Shown here: piece after piece, positions 8,549 to 16,311 of the stretch
How positions within the stretch are numbered: position 1 is the first letter of the stretch
Layout of the letters: the number at the start of each line of letters is the position of its first letter
Source of the DNA: Sphingobacterium thalpophilum
GTDB lineage: Bacteria; Bacteroidota; Bacteroidia; Sphingobacteriales; Sphingobacteriaceae
DNA length: 64,000 nt
Assembly: GCF_038396785.1 (NCBI RefSeq)
Contig: NZ_CP151087.1
Location: 3,968,001-4,032,000 of the forward strand
Direction of reading: 5' to 3'
Notes under the pieces: model-generated
Told to the model about the DNA's origin: nothing
Seen by the model: the letters and a program-made list of their open reading frames with translations, nothing else
The model's database searches: none
Translations under genes and position numbers: made by a program

Positions 8549-8623
8549 GGGGGTTTAGCTCAGCTGGTTTAGAGCACTACCTCGACAAGGTAGGGGTCAC
8601 TGGTTCGAACCCAGTAATCCCCA
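8549..8623 (+). tRNA. tRNA-Val (anticodon GAC)
   Basis: A 75-nt cloverleaf: acceptor GGGGGTT/AATCCCC with one G-T pair, D stem GCTC/GAGC, anticodon stem CTACC/GGTAG, loop TCGACAA, T arm ACTGG-TTCGAAC-CCAGT, discriminator A, no encoded CCA. With the usual 7-base loop numbering the anticodon is GAC, reading GUC/GUU. Position 33 is then C instead of the nearly universal U, which is unusual for an elongator tRNA. Confidence 0.9.
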
Positions 8624-8629
8624 CGATAA

Positions 8630-8660
8630 AAAAAAGCGTTCTTCATGAACGCTTTTTTTA
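8630..8660 (+). terminator. Terminator of the tRNA cluster
   Basis: AGCGTTC-TTCAT-GAACGCT hairpin (8635-8653) flanked by A and T runs, just downstream of tRNA-Val(GAC). Confidence 0.85.
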
Positions 8661-8684
8661 TGGGCTGAATGCGCTGTAAATTTG

Positions 8685-8692
8685 AAAGTCCC
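8685..8692 (+). repeat. Target-site duplication, left copy
   Basis: AAAGTCCC, identical to 10114-10121, immediately outside the left terminal inverted repeat. Confidence 0.9.
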
Positions 8693-8760
8693 GGATCATG
8701 TACAAAAGTTGTGGAGGGGATAAAAAATAATTAGATATTTGTGCTTTGATATTTATACAG

Positions 8761-9126
8761 ATGCACGAATCTTTCAACGCGTTAATGCCCTTAATTATTC
8801 CCGAAGGAGTTTCCGATTATTTTGAGATGACCCACTATTCCAAAGAAGAAAAAAGACTGGATATCTTTCTGGAGGAACTCAATAATACACCTGAAGAATA
8901 TCAAGGCCAGAAGTTGATTTCCAAGGGGTTTTTCGAACCCGTTACCCTTCAAGATTTTCCTATCCGTGGCATGCAGGTCTATCTTCATGTCAAGCGCCGC
9001 AGGTGGCTCAACCAGGATACCGATAAAGTAGTCTACAGAAATTGGGAACTAGTAGCCAAAGGGACGCGCATCACACAGGATTTCGCAGCTTTTTTAAAAG
9101 GTATCAGCGGACAACCAGGCTCATAG
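8761..9126 (+). CDS. ISAon1-type transposase N-terminal region (orfA)
   Basis: A small acidic/aromatic protein of 121 residues from ATG 8761 (MHESFNALMP); a TTG at 8746 would add five residues. It matches what I recall as the N-terminal ORF of ISAon1-like elements, carrying the DNA-binding part of the transposase. Near its end is RITQDFAAFLKGISGQPGS and a TAG at 9124-9126. The downstream transposase frame is already open and coding-like across this stop, in the +1 frame relative to this one, so the two products may be joined by frameshifting. Confidence 0.8.
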   Translation: MHESFNALMPLIIPEGVSDYFEMTHYSKEEKRLDIFLEELNNTPEEYQGQKLISKGFFEPVTLQDFPIRGMQVYLHVKRRRWLNQDTDKVVYRNWELVAKGTRITQDFAAFLKGISGQPGS

Positions 9127-9241
9127 CATTCAGACCATCAGTTCATTCTATGGGATATCAGCCAGTAAACTAAGGAGATACTACCGCAATAAACTGAGCG
9201 GTTTCCAGGATTGGGAGCATCGCGAAAATGCGCGAGATGGA

Positions 9242-10090
9242 TTGACCTTCCCACAGAATGTCAGCGGCCATCTTTCTATTGACGAGACCTGCCTATCCCA
9301 TGGCGAGCTCTATACCGTTGTCACCAATAAAGAAGCACGGGGCAAAAAAGGGACCATTGTAGCCATACTGAACGGGACAAAATCAGAGAACATTATCCCG
9401 ATCCTTCAAAAGATCCCACAGAGATTACGAAATAAAGTTCAAGAGATAACGCTTGATTTAGCCGGTAATATGGGATTGATAGCCAAAAGATGCTTTCCCA
9501 ATGCTGTTCAGGTAATAGACCGTTTCCATGTTCAGCAACTTGCTAACGAAGCGCTTCAGGAAATAAGGATAAAGCACCGCTGGCAGGCCATTGACTATGA
9601 AAATCAGGCAATTGACCAAGCACGAAAGAATAAGGAAACCTATTTTCCGGAAGTCCTATCCAACAGTGAAACCATCAAACAGTTACTTGCAAGAAGCCGA
9701 TACCTGCTTTATAAAAGTGAACATAAATGGACTTACGAGCAAAGAGAAAGGGCTGCTGTACTCTTTGAGCGATATCCCGATATTGAAAAGGCGTACAGGC
9801 TATCCCAAGAACTCTCTTGGATATTCAACACCACCATAGATAAGATCTACGCCTTTACAAGGTTGGCAAAATGGGCGGATAAAGTGGAACAGGCCGGCTT
9901 CAAGTCATTCAACACCGTCTCCAGAACCATAAATATCCATCACAAAAAAATATTGAACTACTTCGACAACAAGAGTACAAATGCTTCAGCAGAATCTTTC
10001 AATGCAAAGATAAAAGCTTTCAGAAGTCAGTTTAGAGGTGTAGGTGACATCAATTTCTTCCTGTTCAGATTGACCAAATTATTTGCGTAG
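9242..10090 (+). CDS. ISAon1-type DDE transposase (orfB)
   Basis: An ISL3-type DDE transposase catalytic region. LSIDETCLSHGELYTVVTN carries the first catalytic Asp, ITLDLAGNM and VIDRFHVQQL the second region, and TNASAESFNAKIKAFR the catalytic Glu region. The first candidate start is TTG 9242, but upstream codons from about 9122 in the same frame (HSIQTISSFYGIS to LSGFQDWEHRENARDG) read like protein and probably belong to it. No ATG, GTG or TTG lies between 9098 and 9242 in this frame. Translation may therefore start at a rare codon or arise by a +1 frameshift from orfA. The stop lies against the right inverted repeat. Confidence 0.88.
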   Translation: MTFPQNVSGHLSIDETCLSHGELYTVVTNKEARGKKGTIVAILNGTKSENIIPILQKIPQRLRNKVQEITLDLAGNMGLIAKRCFPNAVQVIDRFHVQQLANEALQEIRIKHRWQAIDYENQAIDQARKNKETYFPEVLSNSETIKQLLARSRYLLYKSEHKWTYEQRERAAVLFERYPDIEKAYRLSQELSWIFNTTIDKIYAFTRLAKWADKVEQAGFKSFNTVSRTINIHHKKILNYFDNKSTNASAESFNAKIKAFRSQFRGVGDINFFLFRLTKLFA

Positions 10091-10113
10091 TCCACAGGTT
10101 TTGAAACTGATCC

Positions 10114-10121
10114 AAAGTCCC
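10114..10121 (+). repeat. Target-site duplication, right copy
   Basis: AAAGTCCC, identical to 8685-8692, immediately outside the right terminal inverted repeat. Confidence 0.9.
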
Positions 10122-10170
10122 CGATCCGGTATTCAATCTGTCTCGGGAATCTCTCGCGTTTATTTTCTTA

Positions 10171-11352
10171 CTATTTCCGTTTCTTACCTAGTTTAATTCC
10201 GTAACCTGTCGTCCATTCAATAAAATCAGCCTTGCCACCATGGGCTTTAATGGAAACACCGGCAAAGAAATCTTTGTATACTTTATAACGTACACCTGCT
10301 CTTAAATACACGGGCATGCTTTCGCCATTGAATTCGTTGCGATGAAGGTAGACTCCTACATTTCCGTTGATGTATAGACGTGAATTTAACACATGATCAA
10401 TGTAGAATGCTGGGCCGTAAGAAAATAGGGCGGAGAATTTCCCGGCTTTATCGCCGGCAACCTTCTCATCGTTTCCGCTAGCTGAATAAAATGCATCGAA
10501 GCCAGCGCCAAGCCGCCATTTGTAGCCGAAATGCCTGCTGTAGTATGCGCCTAATGTAGATTTAAAATATTGGCCATCGTGTTCGCGGTCAATCTGTTTG
10601 AAGCCAAAGGCATAGTTGAAATGGAGTTCCTCTGTTTTCTCCATCGGTGGAATACTACTTTTTCTATAATCAAAAGGTTTGTTTGTTGGTGTATACGAAA
10701 CAGATAGGCTCAAGGGGACGAGGTTTATCCCGGTGTTCGGTAATGCCAGGGCTCCATTGCTGAAGTGATGAAAGGCTGCGCCGGCCCCTACCTGGAAGTT
10801 TTTATTTAGGCGGTAGTTGGCCTGAAGTCCAAGATCAATAAATACATTATTTTTGCTGCCAATAAGTAGATTGAAAGGATTATCTTCTTCATTATAAGGA
10901 TTGAATCTGCCCGAGAGGCCGAGTGCAATCCGATAGTTGAAATTCCACCTCGAGTTTACTTTTGGTCTAATGGGAATGGCAACAAAGCCATAAGCCGCGA
11001 AAGGTCGTCCGAGGTGTTCCTGACCAAAAGTACTGCTGTAGATTCCGATACCGTATATCGGATAGTTGTATATTTCATTGTAAATGCTCTTTAATGAGTC
11101 TTGAAACTGAGTTTGAAAACCGACTCTGAAATTTAGTCCACTATAGTATGAGTCAGCAAGGGTTTCTTTGGAGCGCTCATTGAATTTGAGTTCGCCCCCA
11201 CTTTCATGTTCAAGTTGAAATATAAGTCTCGTCTTGGCTGGGGTACGGCTTTGTAAAGTGTCTTTCGGATTCTCTATTCGGGGTGTGACCTGTGCAGTGG
11301 CACGAAAGGAGAGTAGTGCCAGGGTCACAAAAGCAAGTATTCTTGATCTCAT
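10171..11352 (-). CDS. Acyloxyacyl hydrolase / lipid A 3-O-deacylase (PagL-like)
   Basis: A predicted outer-membrane beta-barrel esterase of 393 residues that would remove a 3-O-linked acyl chain from lipid A and so remodel LPS. There is a signal peptide (about 1-20, ending ATAQ). The key motif FHHFSNG is at residues 194-200; H196 and S198 fit the PagL catalytic His-x-Ser-Asn. Barrel strands continue to TTGYGIKLGKKRK. It is much longer than classical PagL (about 150-170) because a second barrel-like half follows the catalytic part, as in other Bacteroidota homologues. It is a single gene; the IS element inserted 58 bases downstream of its stop. Confidence 0.8.
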   Translation of the reverse strand: MRSRILAFVTLALLSFRATAQVTPRIENPKDTLQSRTPAKTRLIFQLEHESGGELKFNERSKETLADSYYSGLNFRVGFQTQFQDSLKSIYNEIYNYPIYGIGIYSSTFGQEHLGRPFAAYGFVAIPIRPKVNSRWNFNYRIALGLSGRFNPYNEEDNPFNLLIGSKNNVFIDLGLQANYRLNKNFQVGAGAAFHHFSNGALALPNTGINLVPLSLSVSYTPTNKPFDYRKSSIPPMEKTEELHFNYAFGFKQIDREHDGQYFKSTLGAYYSRHFGYKWRLGAGFDAFYSASGNDEKVAGDKAGKFSALFSYGPAFYIDHVLNSRLYINGNVGVYLHRNEFNGESMPVYLRAGVRYKVYKDFFAGVSIKAHGGKADFIEWTTGYGIKLGKKRK

Positions 11353-11560
11353 GAAATAAAACGTTAGCGTTTTTTAAAATTTTTGCAAAAATAAGAATGA
11401 TATATCATTGTAACAATAGTATTTAAACAGTAGCGAAATCTAGTTGTAAAAAATGCCATTTTTCACCCACATCTTGTCGGTTGGTGGCGAGAGAAATTGG
11501 GCGGCTTAACCATCAGGATGTCAAATGGGTAAATAATTATTGTTTATGTCTTTAATTGTA

Positions 11561-11592
11561 TTGCATATAAAAAGCAATTTATCTAAGTTTGA
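11561..11592 (+). promoter_or_regulatory. Promoter of the M16 peptidase gene (shared 32-bp element, copy 1)
   Basis: TTG at 11561-11563, a spacer of 20 bases, then TAAGTTTG at 11584-11591. The 32-bp block differs from the block at 43193-43224 before the GT51 gene at only two positions, including the spacer. The left part has a short inverted repeat TTGC...GCAA. Confidence 0.65.
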
Positions 11593-11612
11593 GGTGAAAA
11601 GAAAAAGGAAAT

Positions 11613-14558
11613 ATGATTAAAAACCTATTTAGAATTACTGTTGTTACGTTTGCACTAACAACAGCGGGGTGTGCTTTGTTTGCCCAAAACACCAAATTTG
11701 ATTGGAAAGAAGCATCTGAGGGGGGGTACACCTACAAGTACGTAACCAACGATCCTACACATTCACGGTTTTATAAGCTAAAAAATGGCTTAACTGTGAT
11801 TTTGAGTCCGACCAAAAAAGAACCACGTATTCAAACTTACATTGCAACAAAAGCGGGGAGCAAAACAGATCCGAAAGATCACACCGGTTTGGCCCATTAC
11901 CTGGAGCATATGTTGTTCAAAGGAACCGATAAATTTGGCTCTAAAGACTGGGCAAAGGAGAAGCCTTTGTTAGATCAGATTGATGCACTCTATGAGAAAT
12001 ACAATGGTACAACAGACGAAACCGAACGGAAGGCAATCTATAAGGAAATCGATAAAGTGTCTGGAGAAGCTGCGAAATATGCCATTGCGAATGAGTATGA
12101 TAAATTGATGGCATCAATGGGAGCGGAAGGTACCAATGCTTTCACTTCGTTTGAGCAGACTGTTTATCAGGAGCAAATTCCTAGTAATGTAATGGATAAG
12201 TATCTTGCTGTACAGGCAGAACGATTTAGATATCCGGTATTGCGTCTTTTCCATACTGAGCTGGAAGCTGTGTATGAAGAGAAAAATATCAGCTTGGATA
12301 AAGATAATCGTAAGGCTGTAGAGTCGATGTTTTCAGCAGCGTTTCCCAATAATAATTACGGAAAGCAGACGACAATTGGTACGGTAGAGCACCTTAAAAA
12401 TCCGTCTTTGAAAGCGATTCGTGAATATTTTCATACCTATTATGTCCCAAATAATATGGGGGTGATAATGTCGGGGGATTTTGATCCTACCGAGGTGGTG
12501 AAAAAGGTGGATAAGGCCTTTGCTTTTATGCAGGCGAAAGAGATTCCAGCCTATACTTTTGATGCGGAGAAACCAATTTTAACTCCTGTTGTCCGCGAGG
12601 TTAAAGGTCCGGATGCTGAATTTATGTTAATGGGGTTCCGTTTTCCTGGCGCTGCGACAAAGGATGCCCGTATGCTTAATCTGATGAGTCAGATCTTGAC
12701 GAATGGTTCTGCTGGTCTGATTGATCTGGATTTGGTGAAGAATCAAAAATTATTAGGTGCTGGCGCTTTCCCTTATGTGTTAAAAGACTATTCTTTGCTC
12801 CTGTTGCAGGGTAATCCTGGTCAGGGACAAAGCTTGGAAGAGGTGCAACAGCTGCTGTTGCAAGAATTGGCGAAATTGAGAAAAGGTGAATTCTCGGATG
12901 ATTTGATAACAGCCATCGTCAACAATGCGAAGAAAGACGAAATCAAACAGAACGAAAGCTATGGTGACAGAGCTGAATCATTGATGGATGCCTTTACTTC
13001 GGGTCAGGATTGGGCGTCTGTTGTGGGATATTCGGATGAATTGAATAAAATCACCAAGCAAGATGTGGTGGATTTTGCGAACAAATACTTGAATGACAAT
13101 AATTATGTTGTTGTTTATAAGCGTAAGGGCGTTGATAATAATGTTGTTAAAGTTGTTAAACCTGAGATTACTCCTGTAACGGTCAATCGCGACGATCAGT
13201 CTGAGTTCTTGAAGCGGGTTGAAGCAATGCCAGAGGATAAAATCCAACCGGTATGGGTCGATTATAACAAAGATATTAAGAAAGCTACAGCGAACGGTTT
13301 ACCAGTACTTGCTGTAAAGAACTCAGATAATGAGCTATTTTCGCTGTCTTATCGTTTTGATGGTGGAAAATGGAGCAATAAGTTACTTTCATTGGCTGCG
13401 GGTTATCTTGAATTTTTGGGTACAAAAGACAAATCCAGTGAGCAATTCAGCAAGGATTTCTATCAATTGGCTTCTGATTTTTCGGTGTCTGCAGGAAATG
13501 AGGAAACCATGGTGTCGATTTCAGGTTTGAATTCAAATTTTACGGCTACATTGAGCTTGATTCAGGATTTGTTGCGTAATTGTGTTGCTGATCAGGAGGC
13601 TTTCAAAATGTATATTGCCCGTCTTAAAAAAGCGAGAGCAAATGCGAAAGAAAACAAGGGAGCGATCATGGAAGGCCTAAAATCGTATGCTAAATACGGC
13701 GCTAAAAATCCGTTTAATAATGTGTTTACAGATGCGGAATTGGATGCTTTAAAAGCGGAGGATTTGGTGAAGGCATTGCACGATTTGGCTAATATGAAAC
13801 ATACGATGCTTTATTTTGGCCCGTTAACTGCCTCGGAATTTGCAGCGAAAGCGAAACCTTTGAAACAAGGTGCCGGAGAGTATGTTCAGGCGAAAAAGGC
13901 GGTCGTGTTTGCAGAATTGCCAACAAGCAAGAACCAGGTCCTTTTTGCTAATTTCGATATGAAGCAGGCTGAAGTGTTTTGGTATAGAAGTTCAGGAATA
14001 TACAACAGTGCCTTAACACCGACTGTTTCATTGTTTAATAATTACTTTGGTGGCGGAATGGGAAGTATTGTCTTCCAGACTATCCGTGAATCAAAAGCAT
14101 TGGCTTATTCAACTTATGCTTATTACGGACAGCCTTATAAAAAGGAAAATCACTATACCGTTGGAGCCTATGTTGGGACGCAGGCTGATAAATTTAACGA
14201 TGCGGTTAAAGGCATGAATGAGTTGCTGGATGTGTTGCCTGAAAGTGCTAAGGGTCTGGATATTGCGAAAGTAAGTCTGGAAAAATCAATTGCCAGTGAA
14301 CGTGTATTGAATGCTTCTATCTTAGGTAGTTATCTGGCTGCACAACGTTTGGGGAATGCAACTGATATTCGTAAAGTTGTCTATGAGCAAGCACCAAAAT
14401 TAACCTATGGCGACCTAAATACTTTCCACAAGAAAGAAATGAGTCAAAAGCCGTACGTTTACTGTATTGTAGCGAAGGAAGAAAGTCTTAAGCCAGAAGA
14501 TCTTGCGAAACTGGGCGAGGTTAAAAAGCTGGATCTTAAAGAGATCTTCGGCTACTAG
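11613..14558 (+). CDS. M16 (pitrilysin/insulinase) family zinc peptidase
   Basis: An exported metallopeptidase of 981 residues with duplicated M16 halves. The inverted zinc motif HYLEH is at residues 95-99 (H95, E98, H99), and the third ligand Glu is probably in ELEAVYEEK (216-224). The C-terminal half contains the inactive-half motif GGGMGSIVFQTIRESKALAYS. The N-terminus is hydrophobic and may be cleaved as a signal peptide after ALFAQ or processed as a lipoprotein at the Cys of TTAGC. It probably degrades peptides in the periplasm. It has its own promoter and a strong terminator, so it is a single-gene unit. Confidence 0.9.
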   Translation: MIKNLFRITVVTFALTTAGCALFAQNTKFDWKEASEGGYTYKYVTNDPTHSRFYKLKNGLTVILSPTKKEPRIQTYIATKAGSKTDPKDHTGLAHYLEHMLFKGTDKFGSKDWAKEKPLLDQIDALYEKYNGTTDETERKAIYKEIDKVSGEAAKYAIANEYDKLMASMGAEGTNAFTSFEQTVYQEQIPSNVMDKYLAVQAERFRYPVLRLFHTELEAVYEEKNISLDKDNRKAVESMFSAAFPNNNYGKQTTIGTVEHLKNPSLKAIREYFHTYYVPNNMGVIMSGDFDPTEVVKKVDKAFAFMQAKEIPAYTFDAEKPILTPVVREVKGPDAEFMLMGFRFPGAATKDARMLNLMSQILTNGSAGLIDLDLVKNQKLLGAGAFPYVLKDYSLLLLQGNPGQGQSLEEVQQLLLQELAKLRKGEFSDDLITAIVNNAKKDEIKQNESYGDRAESLMDAFTSGQDWASVVGYSDELNKITKQDVVDFANKYLNDNNYVVVYKRKGVDNNVVKVVKPEITPVTVNRDDQSEFLKRVEAMPEDKIQPVWVDYNKDIKKATANGLPVLAVKNSDNELFSLSYRFDGGKWSNKLLSLAAGYLEFLGTKDKSSEQFSKDFYQLASDFSVSAGNEETMVSISGLNSNFTATLSLIQDLLRNCVADQEAFKMYIARLKKARANAKENKGAIMEGLKSYAKYGAKNPFNNVFTDAELDALKAEDLVKALHDLANMKHTMLYFGPLTASEFAAKAKPLKQGAGEYVQAKKAVVFAELPTSKNQVLFANFDMKQAEVFWYRSSGIYNSALTPTVSLFNNYFGGGMGSIVFQTIRESKALAYSTYAYYGQPYKKENHYTVGAYVGTQADKFNDAVKGMNELLDVLPESAKGLDIAKVSLEKSIASERVLNASILGSYLAAQRLGNATDIRKVVYEQAPKLTYGDLNTFHKKEMSQKPYVYCIVAKEESLKPEDLAKLGEVKKLDLKEIFGY

Positions 14559-14605
14559 ATATCGGATTGCTTGTCTTAAGAATTAGATTAGCGTATGAAA
14601 TTAAG

Positions 14606-14637
14606 AAGCCTCCGGTGTTTGCCGGAGGCTTTTTTTG
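14606..14637 (+). terminator. Terminator after the M16 peptidase
   Basis: A perfect 9-bp GC-rich stem AGCCTCCGG/CCGGAGGCT with a 6-base loop and seven T; also suited to stop minus-strand readthrough. Confidence 0.88.
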
Positions 14638-14763
14638 TATCAGGTTTTGTGATGCCCTTTGTTTTTTTTATGCTTGTTCACGCTACGGAATCCTTGTTTC
14701 ACTGTTCGTGAGTAGGATTAGTTTTAGGGTGAATTCGCTATCATGGCTACTAAAACTAGCGTA

Positions 14764-15285
14764 TTAAAACCGGATAATCTCCTCAATCTGTTCGTTGATA
14801 AATTGCAGCGTATCTTCTTTGAATAACTGCCCTTCATCATTCAGTTCGTTCTGAACATTGGGTAGAAAGATCTTGAGGGGAAGCACGTGCATTCTTAAGT
14901 AGTGGCATATGCCGGTCAGATGATCGATGCCACGGAGGTTGCCATAGCGTCCCGAAGATAGTCCGACCAATGCAACTTTCTTGTGATAAAAGCTGATCGG
15001 AAAAGTGCAGCAATCGATAAAAAGCTTGAGCGCTCCTGGTATACTTCCGTTGTATTCTGGTGCGATAAAAATAAACAGATCCGCTTTACTGATCTTTTCT
15101 TGGATAGGTTCAAATGCTGTACTTCTTTTGCCATAAAGATCTGTTTCTAAAATGTTTGCTGGTAGATCTTCCAACGAAAAGATGTCACTTTCAATTGACT
15201 TACGGTCAAGTAATTGCTGGTAGCACTTTGCTATTTTTAACGTCTTACTATTGGGACGGTTTGTTCCGGATATTATTAAAATCAT
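14764..15285 (-). CDS. NAD(P)H-dependent FMN reductase family protein
   Basis: A cytoplasmic flavodoxin-fold oxidoreductase of 173 residues. The N-terminal MILIISGTNRPNSKTLKIA is the FMN-phosphate loop (SGTxRxxS). APEYNGSIPGALKLFIDC at about 70-90 is the second FMN site, and LVGLSSGRYGNLRGIDHL the third. These enzymes transfer electrons from NAD(P)H through FMN to quinones, azo dyes or metals. I place the start at the ATG complement 15283-15285, because the family begins a few residues before the FMN loop; a longer frame to 15381 adds 32 residues with no family resemblance. It is a single gene, divergent from parA. Confidence 0.87.
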   Translation of the reverse strand: MILIISGTNRPNSKTLKIAKCYQQLLDRKSIESDIFSLEDLPANILETDLYGKRSTAFEPIQEKISKADLFIFIAPEYNGSIPGALKLFIDCCTFPISFYHKKVALVGLSSGRYGNLRGIDHLTGICHYLRMHVLPLKIFLPNVQNELNDEGQLFKEDTLQFINEQIEEIIRF

Positions 15286-15512
15286 TGTGTTGTTGATACT
15301 TATAAAAAGCGCAGTTTCAAAGTGGATACATATCTTGATTTTTTGTATCTTAGCATCCTGAGGATATGTGCTTTCGATCAATCAAAAGTACGAAATATGC
15401 TGAATTTGTTTTGTTAATTTGAATTACGGATAAAAAATTTGGCAAATTGATCTTCAAAAAAGTGAAATGTAGTATAAAAAGACATTTTAATTAAGAAAGG
15501 TTTTCATTCAAG

Positions 15513-16310
15513 ATGGGAAAAGTAATTGCAATCGCAAATCAAAAGGGTGGGGTCGGAAAAACCACAACGTCAATTAATTTGGCGGCTAGTTTGGCGGTTT
15601 TAGAATATAAAACATTGTTGGTCGATGCAGATCCCCAAGCAAACTCTACTTCTGGGATTGGCTTTGACCCTCGTACAATCAGCGCAAGTGTATACGAATG
15701 TTTGGTAAATGATTTGGATCCTCGTGAGGCGATTCAATCAACAGAAACACCAAATTTGGATCTTTTACCCGCTCATATTGATTTGGTTGGGGCAGAAATT
15801 GAGATGATCAATATGCACGAAAGGGAGTACAAGATGAAAAAGATCTTGGATCAGGTGAAACAGGATTATGATTTTATTATCATCGATTGTTCGCCTTCCT
15901 TAGGCTTAATTACAATCAATGCACTATCTGCATCGGACTCAGTCATCATTCCGGTACAGTGCGAATACTTTGCCCTAGAAGGACTTGGTAAGTTGTTGAA
16001 CACAATTAAAATCGTTCAAAACCGTTTAAATACAAGTTTGGAGATCGAAGGAATTTTGTTGACCATGTATGATGTTCGTTTAAGATTGTCAAATCAGGTG
16101 GTCGAGGAAGTAAAAACACATTTCACTGATTTAGTTTTTGATACGATTATTCAGCGAAATACCCGTTTGAGCGAAGCTCCAAGCTTTGGAATTTCTGTTA
16201 TCATGCATGATGCTTCCTGCAAAGGGGCAATTAATTATTTGAATTTGGCACGCGAGATTTTACAGAAAAACGGGCATCTTAATGAAATGAATAAAACAGT
16301 AACCGCATAA
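15513..16310 (+). CDS. parA: ParA/Soj chromosome-partitioning ATPase
   Basis: A cytoplasmic Walker-type ATPase that moves or orders the chromosome origin region together with ParB. The 265-residue protein has the deviant Walker A motif KGGVGKTT at residues 11-18 and DADPQANST (A' region). IIIDCSPSLG is the Walker B region, and PVQCEYFALEG the switch region. It lacks an extra N-terminal helix-turn-helix, so it is the chromosomal Soj type and not a plasmid ParA repressor. The start of parB follows one base after its stop, indicating co-translation. Confidence 0.95.
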   Translation: MGKVIAIANQKGGVGKTTTSINLAASLAVLEYKTLLVDADPQANSTSGIGFDPRTISASVYECLVNDLDPREAIQSTETPNLDLLPAHIDLVGAEIEMINMHEREYKMKKILDQVKQDYDFIIIDCSPSLGLITINALSASDSVIIPVQCEYFALEGLGKLLNTIKIVQNRLNTSLEIEGILLTMYDVRLRLSNQVVEEVKTHFTDLVFDTIIQRNTRLSEAPSFGISVIMHDASCKGAINYLNLAREILQKNGHLNEMNKTVTA

Positions 16311-16311
16311 T

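Larger units (their letters stand above)
8693..10113 (+). mobile_element. Insertion sequence, ISL3 family (ISAon1-like), complete
   Basis: A 1,421-bp element with both ends readable. The left inverted repeat is 8693-8715 and the right is 10091-10113; 18 of 23 positions match, with outer bases GGATCA. It is flanked by a perfect 8-bp direct repeat AAAGTCCC at 8685-8692 and 10114-10121, the target-site duplication length typical of ISL3. It carries a small N-terminal ORF and a DDE transposase ORF in a different frame, and lies between the tRNA-Val terminator and a convergent outer-membrane gene. The intact ends suggest a recent insertion. Confidence 0.9.

Noticed and set aside
11613-11710. Firm call of the M16 peptidase as a lipoprotein
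   Set aside because: TTAGC has A and G before Cys but lacks the usual Leu at -3, and a normal signal-peptide cut after ALFAQ is equally likely.
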